From Haloarchaeobius salinus (GTDB taxonomy: Archaea > Halobacteriota > Halobacteria > Halobacteriales > Natrialbaceae): a stretch of DNA of 64,000 nt. This document shows, piece after piece, positions 42,943-51,640 of the stretch (the stretch's first letter is position 1; every line of letters begins with the position of its first letter). The notes beneath the pieces were generated by a model. The model made no database searches and was not told the origin of the DNA. It was given only the letters and a program-made list of their open reading frames with translations. The DNA lies in assembly GCF_024464185.1 (NCBI RefSeq), contig NZ_JANHAU010000002.1:124001-188000 (forward strand), written 5' to 3'. The position numbers were made by a program, and so were the translations under genes.

Positions 42943-43557
42943 ATGTCTGCCGAAGACACACCCGAGCCGGACAAGCCGGCGGGCACGGACGACGAGGGCG
43001 CACGCGCCCAGCTGTTCGGCACGTGGGACGTGACCGATATCGAGTACAACGACCCCTCCACCGAGCGCTACATCTCGGTGACGCCGGTCGCGCACACGAT
43101 GGGTCGGCACTCCTCGAAGCAGTTCAAGAAGTCCGAGATCTCCATCGTCGAGCGGCTCATCAACCGCCTGATGCAGACCGAGGAGAACACGGGCAAGAAG
43201 CAGAAGGCGATCCAGATCGTCCGCGAGGGCTTCGAACAGATCCACGAGCGCACCGACGAGAACCCCATCCAGGTGCTCGTCACCGCCGTCGAGAACGCGG
43301 CCCCGCGCGAGGAGACCGTCCGCCTGAAGTACGGTGGCATCTCGGTCCCGAAGGCCGTCGACGTCGCGCCGCAGCGTCGCGTCGACCAGGCCCTGCTGTT
43401 CCTGGCCGACGGCACCTACAAGGACTCGTTCAAGACGCCGACGTCCGCCGCCGAGGCGCTGGCCAACCAGCTCGTCGGCGCGGCGAACTACGACGTCCAG
43501 ACGTACGCCATCAGCCAGAAGGAAGAGAAGGAACGCGTCGCGGCCGCGGCACGCTAA
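42943..43557 (+). CDS. rps7: 30S ribosomal protein S7 (uS7)
   Basis: The 204-aa protein has an acidic haloarchaeal N-terminal extension (SAEDTPEPDKPAGTDDEG) followed by the S7 core: GRHSSKQFKKSEISIVERL, GKKQKAIQIVREGFE, ENAAPREETVRLKYGG and the C-terminal RRVDQALLFLADGTYKDSF. It organises the 16S rRNA 3' domain head. fusA does not follow directly: about 5.4 kb of unrelated genes lie between. Confidence 0.96.
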   Translation: MSAEDTPEPDKPAGTDDEGARAQLFGTWDVTDIEYNDPSTERYISVTPVAHTMGRHSSKQFKKSEISIVERLINRLMQTEENTGKKQKAIQIVREGFEQIHERTDENPIQVLVTAVENAAPREETVRLKYGGISVPKAVDVAPQRRVDQALLFLADGTYKDSFKTPTSAAEALANQLVGAANYDVQTYAISQKEEKERVAAAAR

Positions 43558-43653
43558 CGTTCTCTCTATCTCCCGTTCTCAACCTGTCCGGAGCCGTCGG
43601 CTCGCCGGTCGGATAGCACGAAGTATTTACCTGTCCTGTCGATAGCACGTGGT

Positions 43654-44979
43654 ATGGCATCGAACCCTCCATCCCGCCGCCAGTTCCTCGCGGCGGCCGC
43701 GGCGGCCGGGCTGGCCGGCTGTCTCTCGGACGTCACCGGCACCGACGGTACACCCACCGACCCACCCACGTCGGCGTACGACCCGACGGTCGACGACGCC
43801 GAGTGGCCCCGGTACGACGAGGACTGGGACGCGCCGACGGACTCGCCGCTCGACTACGAGTACGAGACGGAGGTACTGGTCGAGAACCTCGAGATCCCGT
43901 GGGACATCTCCTTCACGGGCGAGGACGAGCTGTTCCTGACCGAACGCACCGGCACCATCCGGCGGTTCGAGTCGGGCGACGTGGTCGACGTGGTCGAGCC
44001 CGAGGAGGCCATCGACGCGGGGGCCATCGACGACCCGAGCGAGCAGACCTGGTGGGTCGAGGGCGGGGAGGGTGGCCTGCTCGGCGTCGCGGCGCACCCG
44101 GACTACCCGGAGCCGCCGCTGGTGTACGCGTACTACACGTATCAGGAGGACGGCACCGCCAAGAACAAGGTTTCGTCGTTCGACGCCTCGGCCGAGGACC
44201 CGCAGTCGACGGTGACGCCCATCGTCGAGGGCATCCCGGGTGAGACGTACCACGACGGCGGCCGCATCGCGTTCGGACCGGAGGGGAACCTCTGGATCAC
44301 GACCGGTGACGCGGGGACGGCCTCGCGCAGCCAGAACATGGACTCGCTCGGCGGGAAGGTGCTCCGCGTCACGGCCTCGGGCGACCCGGTCGACGGCAAC
44401 GCCGAGGGCGGCGACGCGCGGATCTTCTCGCTGGGCCACCGCAACCCCCAGACGATCACGTGGCTGCCGGACGCGACGCCGGTCGCGGCCGAGCACGGCC
44501 AGACCGCCCAGGACGAGGTGAACCTGCTCTCGCCCGGCTGGAACGGCGGCTGGCCCGAGGCCCGGACCGCCGACGAGTACCCCGGCAGCGACTACAACCG
44601 GCCTGTCGCCCATACGGGGACGTCCACGTGGGCCCCGAGCGGCGGCGTCTTCTACACCGGCGACAGCGTCCCCGGTCTGCAGAACCGCCTGCTCCTCGGC
44701 GGGCTCCACAGCCAGCGCATCAACGTCGTCACGCTCTCGCCGCCGGACGCCGACCTGCCGCCCGCGGCGAACGGACGGCGGCACGATGCGGACTGGATGG
44801 ACAACGGCTACGTGGCCACCTCGCACCACCTGTTCGAGGACGAGTTCGGCCGCATCCGTCACGTCGAGCAGGGGCCGGACGGCGACCTCTACTTCATCAC
44901 CTGCAACCGCGACGGCCGCGCCGAGGGGGACTTCCCCAAGGAGAACGGCGACCGACTCGTTCGCGTGCGGCAGGTCTGA
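43654..44979 (+). CDS. PQQ-dependent sugar dehydrogenase-like (GDH/ASD) lipoprotein
   Basis: The 441-aa protein has a Tat-like signal (SRRQFLAAAAAAG) and lipobox LAGC (Cys23), then a six-bladed propeller of the soluble glucose/aldose dehydrogenase type: LEIPWDISFTGEDELFLTER (blade 1), GGEGGLLGVAAHPDY, YHDGGRIAFGPEGNLWITTGDA, SLGHRNPQT and a C-terminal PDGDLYFIT. The catalytic His corresponds to YHDGG. It should oxidise sugars outside the cell with PQQ; PQQ genes are not here. A TATA-like 'agtatttacc' gives a leaderless start. Confidence 0.85.
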   Translation: MASNPPSRRQFLAAAAAAGLAGCLSDVTGTDGTPTDPPTSAYDPTVDDAEWPRYDEDWDAPTDSPLDYEYETEVLVENLEIPWDISFTGEDELFLTERTGTIRRFESGDVVDVVEPEEAIDAGAIDDPSEQTWWVEGGEGGLLGVAAHPDYPEPPLVYAYYTYQEDGTAKNKVSSFDASAEDPQSTVTPIVEGIPGETYHDGGRIAFGPEGNLWITTGDAGTASRSQNMDSLGGKVLRVTASGDPVDGNAEGGDARIFSLGHRNPQTITWLPDATPVAAEHGQTAQDEVNLLSPGWNGGWPEARTADEYPGSDYNRPVAHTGTSTWAPSGGVFYTGDSVPGLQNRLLLGGLHSQRINVVTLSPPDADLPPAANGRRHDADWMDNGYVATSHHLFEDEFGRIRHVEQGPDGDLYFITCNRDGRAEGDFPKENGDRLVRVRQV

Positions 44980-45051
44980 GCTGTCGGTTCGCTGGTTCTC
45001 CACCGTTCGTAAACCGGTACGCTATTACCGGTTGACGGGCATTCGAGGCGT

Positions 45052-45705
45052 ATGTCCGACTCGCACGAATCGGTCGACCTCGTCGCCGACGAGACCGTCG
45101 AGCGGCTCGCACTGGCGGCGGTCGTCGCGGCGCTGACCGCCGCGCTCGCACAGGTGTCGATCCCCGTGCCGGGGCTGCCCGCGCCGGTGTCCTTCCAGCC
45201 GTTCGGGGTGTACGCCGCCGGGCTGTTGCTCGGCGCGCGCTGGGGCGGGTTCTCGATGCTGCTGTACCTGCTCACCGGCGCGGCCGGCGTGCCGGTGTTC
45301 TCGGACGGCGGTGCGGGGCTCGGCTACGCCCTCGGCCCGACGGGCGGCTACCTCGTCGGCTACGTCGTCGCGGCAGTGGTCATCGGGCTGGTCGCCCACG
45401 GTGGGCTCGACGCGGAGCGGCCGTCGGCGGTGCCGACGTGGCGGCAGTCCCTCGCGCTGTTCGTCGGCATCGCCGTCATCTACGCGCTGGGGGTGCCCTG
45501 GCTCGCGGAGACGACGGAGTACTCGCTGTCGGCGTCGATGGCGGTCCCGCTCGACGTGCCGTTCGTCGGGCTGTCGGGGCCGACGGTGACGATGCCGGAG
45601 GCGGTCGTCGTCGGGGCGGCCGTCTTCCTGCCCGGTGACGTGCTGAAGATCGCGGCGACGCTGGGCGTCGTCCGGTCCGGCCAACTCGACGCGCTCGCCG
45701 AATGA
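45052..45705 (+). CDS. bioY: Biotin ECF transporter S component BioY
   Basis: The 217-aa membrane protein has six hydrophobic segments and the BioY signatures PVPGLPAPVSFQPFGVYAAG (cut), GARWGGFSMLLYLLTGAAGVPVF-like (GGFSMLLYLLTGAAGVPVF) and ALGPTGGYLVGYVVAA near residue 100. BioY binds biotin and delivers it to the energising BioMN module. It is first in bioY-bioM-bioN; the stop overlaps the bioM start (ATGA). TATA-like 'cgctattacc' sits 27 nt before the ATG. No biotin-synthesis gene or BirA-type repressor site is visible nearby. Confidence 0.93.
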   Translation: MSDSHESVDLVADETVERLALAAVVAALTAALAQVSIPVPGLPAPVSFQPFGVYAAGLLLGARWGGFSMLLYLLTGAAGVPVFSDGGAGLGYALGPTGGYLVGYVVAAVVIGLVAHGGLDAERPSAVPTWRQSLALFVGIAVIYALGVPWLAETTEYSLSASMAVPLDVPFVGLSGPTVTMPEAVVVGAAVFLPGDVLKIAATLGVVRSGQLDALAE

Positions 45706-46403
45706 TCCGCGTCGAGAACCTCTCGCACAGCTACGGCGACACGCAGGTGCTCGACGGCGTGTCGACGACCGTCGACGACGGCGCGTTCGTCCTCCTCGTC
45801 GGCGCGAACGGCAGCGGGAAGACGACGCTCGTCCGGCAGTGCAACGGCCTGCTCGAACCCGACGCCGGCCGGGTGCTCGTCGACGGCACGCCCGTCCACG
45901 AGGACCTCGTGCGCGCCCGGACCCGCGTCGGGATGGTGTTCCAGCACCCCCGCGACCAGCTCGTCGCCGCGACCGTCGGCGCGGACGTGGCGTTCGGGCC
46001 GGAGAACCTCGGTCTGGACCGCGAGACGGTCGACGCCCGGGTCGCGGACGCCCTCGACGCCGTCGGGATGGCCGGCCGCGAGGACGAACGCGTCGACGAG
46101 CTCTCCGGCGGCGAGGAGGCCCGGGTCGCAATCGCCGGCGCGCTGGCCATGGAGCCTGCGCACCTGATACTCGACGAACCGCTCGCCGGGCTGGACGCGA
46201 CCGGCCGCGAGTCCGTCCGATCCCGGCTCGAGGCCCTGCACGCCGACGGGGCGAGTGTCGTCGTCGTCACGCACGACCTGCGCGAGTGGTTCACCATCGC
46301 GGACCGCGTCGTCGCACTCGACGACGGGCGCATCGTCGCGGACGGCCCACCCGAGACCGTGCGCGATGCGCTGGCGGACGTGGCCGTGGACGTCCCGGAA
46401 TGA
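45702..46403 (+). CDS. bioM: Biotin ECF transporter ATPase BioM
   Basis: The 233-aa ABC ATPase shows Walker A GANGSGKT (34-41), Q-loop FQHPRDQLVA, signature LSGGEEARVAIAGAL, Walker B LILDEPLAG and H-loop VVVTHDL. It powers uptake by BioY with BioN. The start overlaps bioY by ATGA and the stop overlaps bioN by ATGA, a tight translational coupling. Confidence 0.93.
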   Translation: MIRVENLSHSYGDTQVLDGVSTTVDDGAFVLLVGANGSGKTTLVRQCNGLLEPDAGRVLVDGTPVHEDLVRARTRVGMVFQHPRDQLVAATVGADVAFGPENLGLDRETVDARVADALDAVGMAGREDERVDELSGGEEARVAIAGALAMEPAHLILDEPLAGLDATGRESVRSRLEALHADGASVVVVTHDLREWFTIADRVVALDDGRIVADGPPETVRDALADVAVDVPE

Positions 46404-47125
46404 TCCGCTACACGCCCGGCGGGACGCTCGCCCACCGCCTCGACGCGCGCTCGAAGCTCCTGTTCCAGTTCGGCTTCGCCCTCGCCGCGTTCGCGAGCCC
46501 GACGCCGCGCTGGCTCGCCGCGACGGCGGTCGTCGCGGGGCTCACGCTCGTCGCGTCGCGCACCTCGCCCGTCACCGTCGTCCGCACCTACTGGTTCGTG
46601 TTCGTGCTCCTGTTCAGCGGTCCGGCGCTCGACCTCGTCGCGCTCTCGCCACCCCGACTCACCCCCGGGCGGGCGGTCGCCCCGACGCTCGACGTTGGTC
46701 GGGTCGCCCTCGTGCTGTTCGTCGGCGCGGCGTACGTCCGCACGACGCCAATCCGCGAGACGCGGGCGACCATCCAGCGGTACGTCCCCGGGAAGCCCGG
46801 TCGCCTGCTCGGCGTCGGCGTCGCGCTCACCGCCCGGTTCCTGCCGGTGCTCCGCCGGGACCTGCTCGCGACCCGGACCGCGATGCGTGCCCGCCTCGGC
46901 GGCCAGCGCCCGGTGACCGACCGGCTGGGACGCCTCGGCCGCGTCGGGCTCGCGCGGGCGTTCGAGCGCGCCGACCACCTGACGCTGGCGCTCCGTGCAC
47001 GCTGTTTCTCGTGGCAGCCGACGCCACCGACGTTCCGGTTCACCCCTGCCGACGCGGTCGTCTCGCTCGCCGGCGTCGGGCTGGCGGCGGCGGGGCTGGC
47101 GGTCACGCTCGGCCTGTGGCCCTGA
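46400..47125 (+). CDS. bioN: Biotin ECF transporter T component BioN
   Basis: The 241-aa membrane protein has about five to six helices and the EcfT family pattern: HRLDARSKLLFQFGFALAA near the front and, in the C-terminal cytoplasmic helices, short Ala-Arg motifs (TARFLPVLRRDLLATRTAMRAR and LTLALRARCFSW) that couple to the ATPase. It completes the BioYMN transporter. The stop is 8 bp from the convergent ferredoxin gene. Confidence 0.9.
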   Translation: MIRYTPGGTLAHRLDARSKLLFQFGFALAAFASPTPRWLAATAVVAGLTLVASRTSPVTVVRTYWFVFVLLFSGPALDLVALSPPRLTPGRAVAPTLDVGRVALVLFVGAAYVRTTPIRETRATIQRYVPGKPGRLLGVGVALTARFLPVLRRDLLATRTAMRARLGGQRPVTDRLGRLGRVGLARAFERADHLTLALRARCFSWQPTPPTFRFTPADAVVSLAGVGLAAAGLAVTLGLWP

Positions 47126-47133
47126 GAAGCGAG

Positions 47134-47775
47134 TCAGCTCGTCCGCGACGGCAGCTGGAGCTCCTCCAGCCCCGGCAGGTCCTTCACGTTGTAGACCACC
47201 TGCAGGTCGTCGCTCACCGGCGTCCCGATGCAGGAGAGCTGGATGCCCTGCGCGACGAGCTCGTCGGAGAGGACGTTGTCGACGGTCATCTCCAGCTCGC
47301 CGCCGACGACCAGCACCGCGCAGTTCGCACACGCCCCGCCGCGACAGGAGAACGGCCAGTCGAACCCCGCGCCCTCGGCGGCCTCGAGCAGGTAGTCGCC
47401 GGGCTCGACCGTCAGTTCCCCGTACGCGTCGTCGTCGAGGCCCGCCCGCCGCGCCTTCCGGAACAGCTCGTCGTCGCCGAGCTCCCAGCCGTTCGCCACG
47501 ACGGCCTCGTAGTCGAGGTACTCGACGTGCACGTTCGGGTCCGGCTCCGGGGCGGACTCCGCCGCGGTCGCCGGCTCGTCGGTCCCGTTCGTCTCGTACC
47601 AGCTCTCCGCGGTCCCCTCGACGATGGTCTCGTAGGCCGACTGCACCAGCTGGAACTCGCGCGCGGACCCACCCTGGTCCGGGTGGACCTCCTTCACCCG
47701 ACGCCGGTACGCCTGATGCACCGTCTCCTCGTCGGCGTCGCGGTCGACCTGCAACACGTCGAAGGGCGAGGGCAC
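47134..47775 (-). CDS. 2Fe-2S ferredoxin with N-terminal J domain
   Basis: 213 aa from GTG 47775. Residues 1-50 are a DnaJ-type J domain: PSPFDVLQVDRDADEETVHQ and the invariant HPD at 31-33. Residues 80-213 are a plant-type 2Fe-2S ferredoxin with Cys144, 149, 152 and 182 (CRGGACANC ... C). The combination suggests electron transfer coupled to DnaK-assisted assembly or delivery; this haloarchaeal fusion is known but its role is not. GTG is chosen because it follows a TATA-like CTTATTAC (47798-47805) by 27 nt, while longer frames extend across the promoter. Confidence 0.87.
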   Translation of the reverse strand: MPSPFDVLQVDRDADEETVHQAYRRRVKEVHPDQGGSAREFQLVQSAYETIVEGTAESWYETNGTDEPATAAESAPEPDPNVHVEYLDYEAVVANGWELGDDELFRKARRAGLDDDAYGELTVEPGDYLLEAAEGAGFDWPFSCRGGACANCAVLVVGGELEMTVDNVLSDELVAQGIQLSCIGTPVSDDLQVVYNVKDLPGLEELQLPSRTS

Positions 47776-47797
47776 GCGTACCGCTAGCGATATCAGC

Positions 47798-47805
47798 GTA
47801 ATAAG
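47798..47805 (-). promoter_or_regulatory. TATA-like box for the J-domain ferredoxin
   Basis: CTTATTAC on the minus strand is centred about 27 nt before GTG 47775, supporting a leaderless transcript with a GTG start. Confidence 0.55.
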
Positions 47806-47952
47806 TCTCTCCCACTCAGCAAGGTCTGCTGACTGGTCGGTGGGTCTGCGACTCGGTGAATCGGACGGTCTGGAAGCACCGTCAGCCGTGGGAACCGCTT
47901 CTGTCACGGGTAGCCAGGAAGCCCCGATGGTAGTGAGACACTCTGGGACCAC

Positions 47953-48006
47953 ACACAGCCAGGACGCCCCCGTCGGCTCGACTCCCGCGGGTCGCTGCGG
48001 TCCTCA
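47953..48006 (+). repeat. Dispersed stem-loop repeat, truncated copy C
   Basis: ACAGCCAGGACGCCCC followed by ctcgactcccgcgggtcgct and tgcggtcctc matches the 5' half of copy B (51312-), including the segment just inside the hairpin. It stops at the end of the zincin-like gene; a weaker scrap (agccaggaagccccga) lies 45 bp to the left. The stop codon of the gene (TGA, 48004-48006) falls within the repeat. Confidence 0.6.
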
Positions 48007-48756
48007 GTCCGCGGCCTGCTGTCCGCCCAGCGCGAACGCGCGGGTGACGTCGACGAGCGCCTTGCGGTACTCGCTCTCGGTCGGGTCGTCGACGAGCGAG
48101 ACGAACCGCTCCTTGAACTGGTCGAGGCCCACGTCGGGGGCATCACTGGCGGCGGCGGCGGCGAGGTCGTACAGCCGGTGGTCGGGGCCGGCGAGGTCGT
48201 GCCGCTCGACGAGCGCGAGCGCGAAGGCGGCGTTGACCGCGGTGATGTCCGGGTCGGAACCGGGGTTCGCGGGGACGAGACCGCCGCGGAAGGGCCTGGG
48301 CTGGTCGGCGACCGCGGCGGCGAGCCCGGACTCGAGGAAGGACACCAGCTTGTCGGCCGAGGCGACGCGCATCGTGATGTCGTCGGCGTAGATGTCCTTC
48401 ATGTGGTTGGCGATCTGGTAGCACTGCGCGACCTTGTGGCGCTCGACGCTGTTGCCGGCGAGTCCGAGGAACAGCGCCTCCTCGGTCGACTGGGTGTGCG
48501 ACGGGTGGGATTCCTCGTAGCGGACCATGTGGGCGAACTCGTGGAGCGCGAGCTCGCGGGCCATCGCGCTCGTGGCCGCCCGCTTCGAGATGTTGAGGAC
48601 GTGGTGGTCGTCGTAGTGACCCGTCCACGTTCGCTCGTCGGGGTTCTCCCTGACGTGGACCCGGACCGGCAGGTCGAGGTCGCACTCGGTCTCGAAGACG
48701 TCCCTGGCGCTGAGAAACGGGGCGGTCGGTCCGCCGTCCTGCACGCGAACCTCCAT
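48004..48756 (-). CDS. DUF5781-like protein with HExxH zincin motif
   Basis: 250 aa from ATG 48756. The protein is soluble and contains LHEFAHMVRYE (His72-Glu73...His76), an HExxH zinc-protease motif, preceded by a helix (AATSAMARELA) as in zincins, with helical regions after it. A third zinc ligand is not obvious. Haloarchaeal relatives are annotated only as a domain of unknown function and often lie beside the EF-2 gene, as here (divergent). Upstream in-frame starts (48786, 48900) are possible; 48756 gives the most conserved-looking N-terminus. Confidence 0.75.
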   Translation of the reverse strand: MEVRVQDGGPTAPFLSARDVFETECDLDLPVRVHVRENPDERTWTGHYDDHHVLNISKRAATSAMARELALHEFAHMVRYEESHPSHTQSTEEALFLGLAGNSVERHKVAQCYQIANHMKDIYADDITMRVASADKLVSFLESGLAAAVADQPRPFRGGLVPANPGSDPDITAVNAAFALALVERHDLAGPDHRLYDLAAAAASDAPDVGLDQFKERFVSLVDDPTESEYRKALVDVTRAFALGGQQAAD

Positions 48757-48944
48757 GTACACCAGTATCACGTTTCTCAGGGGCATGAGCGTTGCGGCTG
48801 TGTTACGAGTTGCCGTGACCGTCCCGTTCCGGTGCCCGTTCGTTTCACCGTCGTGGACCGTGTGTACAGTTGTCGCACGAACGTCCGAATCGTGGGCCAA
48901 CGACCGGCTATTCGTGGGGTTCCGCCCCGACGGAAAACACTACC

Positions 48945-48954
48945 CTTTTGAACC
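48945..48954 (+). promoter_or_regulatory. TATA-like box for fusA
   Basis: 'cttttgaacc' is centred 27 nt before the fusA ATG at 48976, so the EF-2 mRNA is predicted to be leaderless. Confidence 0.5.
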
Positions 48955-48975
48955 TTGTGCCGGTATCAGGCATCA

Positions 48976-51165
48976 ATGGGTAGACGCAAGAAGATCGTCG
49001 ACGAGTGCGAGCGACTGATGGACGAGCCGGAGCAGATCCGGAACATCGCCATCGCCGCACACGTCGACCACGGCAAGACAACGCTCACAGACAACCTCCT
49101 CGCGGGCACGGGCATGATCGCCGACGAAGGCGAGGCGACCAAGCTCATGATGGACACCGAGGAGGACGAGCAGGAGCGTGGGATCACCATCGACGCGGCG
49201 AACGTCTCGATGACCCACGAGTACGACGACCAGAACCACCTCATCAACCTCATCGACACCCCCGGCCACGTCGACTTCGGTGGCGACGTCACCCGCGCGA
49301 TGCGTGCGGTCGACGGTGCGCTCGTCGTCGTCGACGCCGTCGAGGGCGCGATGCCCCAGACGGAGACCGTCGTCCGGCAGGCCCTCCGCGAGGGCGTGAA
49401 GCCGGCGCTGTTCATCAACAAGGTCGACCGCCTCATCAGCGAGCTTCAGGAGGGGCCCCAGGAGATGCAGGAGCGCCTCCAGAAGGTCATCGCCGACGTG
49501 AACGAGCTCATCCGCGGGATGACCGAGGACATGGACGACGTCGACGACTGGACCGTCTCCGTCGAGGACGGCACCGTCGCGTTCGGCTCCGCCCTCTACA
49601 TGTGGGGCGTCTCCGTCACCTCGATGCAGCGCACCGGGCTCGACTTCGGCGACATCATCGACATGGAGCGCAACGACCAGCGCCAGGAGCTCCACGAGAA
49701 GACGCCGCTCTCGAACGTCGTCCTCGACATGGTCGTCGAGCACTTCCCGAACCCCGTCGACGCCCAGCCCCGGCGTGTCCCGCGCATCTGGCGCGGCGAC
49801 GACGACCTCGACATCGCAGAGCAGATGCGCCTCGTCGACGACGAGGGTGAGGTCGTCCTGATGGTCACCGACATCGGGATGGACCCCCACGCCGGCGAGA
49901 TCGCGACCGGCCGCGTCTTCTCCGGGACCGTCGAGAAGGGCCAGGAGCTCTACGTCTCCGGGACCGCGGGCAAGAACCGCGTCCAGTCCGTCGGTATCTA
50001 CATGGGCGGCGAGCGCGAGGAGGTCGAACACGTCCCGGCAGGCAACATCGCGGCCGTCACCGGTCTGCGCGACGCCATCGCCGGCTCCACCGTCTCCTCC
50101 GTGGAGATGACCCCGTTCGAGTCCATCGAGCACATCTCCGAGCCGGTCATCACGAAGTCCGTCGAGGCGAAGAGCATGGACGACCTGCCGAAGCTCATCG
50201 AGACGCTGCGTCAGGTCTCCAAGGAGGACCCGACGATCCAGATCGAGATCAACGAGGACACCGGCGAGCACCTCATCTCCGGGCAGGGCGAGCTCCACCT
50301 GGAGGTCATCACCCAGCGCATCGAGCGTAACCAGGGCATCCCGGTCACGACCGGTGAGCCCATCGTCGTCTACCGCGAGGCACCGCGCCAGGCGACCGAG
50401 GAGGTCGAGGGCATCTCGCCGAACCGCCACAACCGGTTCTACCTCACCCTCGAGCCGATGAGCGAGGATATCGTCGAGAAGATCCGCCTCGGCGAGGTCT
50501 CGATGGACATGCCCGAGCAGGAGCGCCGCGAGGCCCTCCAGGAGGCCGGCATGGACAAGGACTCCTCCCAGAACGTCGAGCACATCTACGGCACCAACAT
50601 CCTGCTCGACGACACGAAGGGTATCCAGCACCTCAACGAGACGATGGAGCTCGTCATCGAGGGGCTCGAGGAGGCCCTCGAGGACGGCCCGCTCGCCGCG
50701 GAGCCCGTCCAGGGCGCACTCCTGCGCCTGAAGGACGCCCGCCTGCACGAGGACACCATCCACCGCGGTCCGGCACAGGTCATCCCGGCGGTCCGGAACG
50801 CCGTCCACCGTGCCCTCATCCACTCCGGCGTCGCGCTGCTGGAGCCGATGCAGGACGTCCGCATCGACGTGCCCAACGAGCACATGGGTGCGGCCTCCGG
50901 CGAGATCCAGGGCCGCCGTGGCCGCGTCGACGACATGTACCAGGAGGGCGACCTCATGGTCGTCGAGGGCATCGCGCCCGTCGACGAGATGATCGGCTTC
51001 TCCTCGGACATCCGCTCCGCGACCGAGGGCCGCGCCTCGTGGAACACCGAGAACGCCGGCTTCGAGTTCATGTCCGACTCGCTCCAGAAGGACAAGATCA
51101 TGGAGATCCGCGAGCGCAAGGGCATGAAGCTGGAGCTGCCCGAGGGCGCGGACTACCTGAACTGA
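48976..51165 (+). CDS. fusA: Elongation factor 2 (aEF-2)
   Basis: The 729-aa protein is complete: [15 protein letters not shown]..., G1 [11 protein letters not shown]3 [13 protein letters not shown]4 NKVD, and domains II-V. The C-terminal segment [13 protein letters not shown] contains the His that archaea and eukaryotes modify to diphthamide. It translocates the ribosome using GTP. Here it forms its own transcription unit with a T-rich tail, whereas in many haloarchaea it follows rpsL-rps7 more closely. Confidence 0.97.
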   Translation: MGRRKKIVDECERLMDEPEQIRNIAIAAHVDHGKTTLTDNLLAGTGMIADEGEATKLMMDTEEDEQERGITIDAANVSMTHEYDDQNHLINLIDTPGHVDFGGDVTRAMRAVDGALVVVDAVEGAMPQTETVVRQALREGVKPALFINKVDRLISELQEGPQEMQERLQKVIADVNELIRGMTEDMDDVDDWTVSVEDGTVAFGSALYMWGVSVTSMQRTGLDFGDIIDMERNDQRQELHEKTPLSNVVLDMVVEHFPNPVDAQPRRVPRIWRGDDDLDIAEQMRLVDDEGEVVLMVTDIGMDPHAGEIATGRVFSGTVEKGQELYVSGTAGKNRVQSVGIYMGGEREEVEHVPAGNIAAVTGLRDAIAGSTVSSVEMTPFESIEHISEPVITKSVEAKSMDDLPKLIETLRQVSKEDPTIQIEINEDTGEHLISGQGELHLEVITQRIERNQGIPVTTGEPIVVYREAPRQATEEVEGISPNRHNRFYLTLEPMSEDIVEKIRLGEVSMDMPEQERREALQEAGMDKDSSQNVEHIYGTNILLDDTKGIQHLNETMELVIEGLEEALEDGPLAAEPVQGALLRLKDARLHEDTIHRGPAQVIPAVRNAVHRALIHSGVALLEPMQDVRIDVPNEHMGAASGEIQGRRGRVDDMYQEGDLMVVEGIAPVDEMIGFSSDIRSATEGRASWNTENAGFEFMSDSLQKDKIMEIRERKGMKLELPEGADYLN

Positions 51166-51167
51166 GG

Positions 51168-51202
51168 CTTCGCGTTCTTTCAGTTTCTTCTGCGGTTCTT
51201 TC
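51168..51202 (+). terminator. Pyrimidine/T-rich region after fusA
   Basis: Directly after the stop, 'gttctttcagtttcttctgc' and 'ggttctttcg' provide several T runs in a GC-rich genome. Archaeal terminators are typically U-rich without a hairpin, so this is a plausible end of the fusA mRNA. Confidence 0.4.
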
Positions 51203-51266
51203 GACCCGTTCGGGAGTGGCGAGACTGGGTGTCGGTTTCTGGGGTACTGGTGTCGCTGGAGACCGC

Positions 51267-51280
51267 AACAGCCAGAAAGT
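51267..51280 (+). repeat. Fragment of the dispersed repeat terminus
   Basis: AACAGCCAGAAAGT matches the first 13 bases of the repeat (AACAGCCAGAAAG), followed by unrelated sequence. It lies 45 bp before the full copy B, like the paired scraps near copy C. Confidence 0.45.
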
Positions 51281-51311
51281 GCATTTTGCCACGGGAACTG
51301 GTTGAACCACG

Positions 51312-51560
51312 AACAGCCAGAAAGCCCCGAGCGTCTCGACTCCTGCGGCTCGTTGCGGTCCTCGTTCCTGCGGTCCTTACTTCGCCGAAGTTCGTCGAGA
51401 CGCTCGCCCCTTTCAGTCCCGCCCGCCGCGACCGTACCGCACCTCACGCCTCCCCAGCCTCTTCGCTCGGTCGCAGGCTCCCTCGCTCATCCCTCGCGCG
51501 GATGGCTCGTGGCCTCGCTGGCGCTCGGCACACCCGCCAGCCGCGCGCCACCCGGCTGGT
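51312..51560 (+). repeat. Dispersed stem-loop repeat, full copy B
   Basis: AACAGCCAGAAAGCCCC start; perfect 13-bp stem CGAGCGTCTCGAC (51328-51340) with GTCGAGACGCTCG (51394-51406); then CCCCTTTCAGTCCCGCC and a GC-rich 3' part with CTCATCCCTCGCGCGG, ending near GCCACCCGGC. The 475-bp gap between fusA and the next lipoprotein gene holds this, the short fragment at 51267, and no gene. Confidence 0.78.
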
Positions 51561-51610
51561 TCGGAAACCAACGGCCAGAACGACCCCGGCAGGCTCACTC
51601 AGGCCGGATG

Positions 51611-51617
51611 CTTATCA
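51611..51617 (+). promoter_or_regulatory. TATA-like box for the 151-aa lipoprotein
   Basis: 'cttatca' is centred 27 nt before ATG 51641 and separates this gene from the repeat region. An earlier in-frame ATG at 51609 would lie before the box. Confidence 0.5.
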
Positions 51618-51640
51618 GGCACGACCCGGTGCTGTCACCA

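Noticed and set aside
43558-48975. Foreign island between rps7 and fusA
   Set aside because: Base composition and codon use match the neighbours, and the genes (sugar dehydrogenase, bioYMN, ferredoxin) are common haloarchaeal genes without mobility functions.
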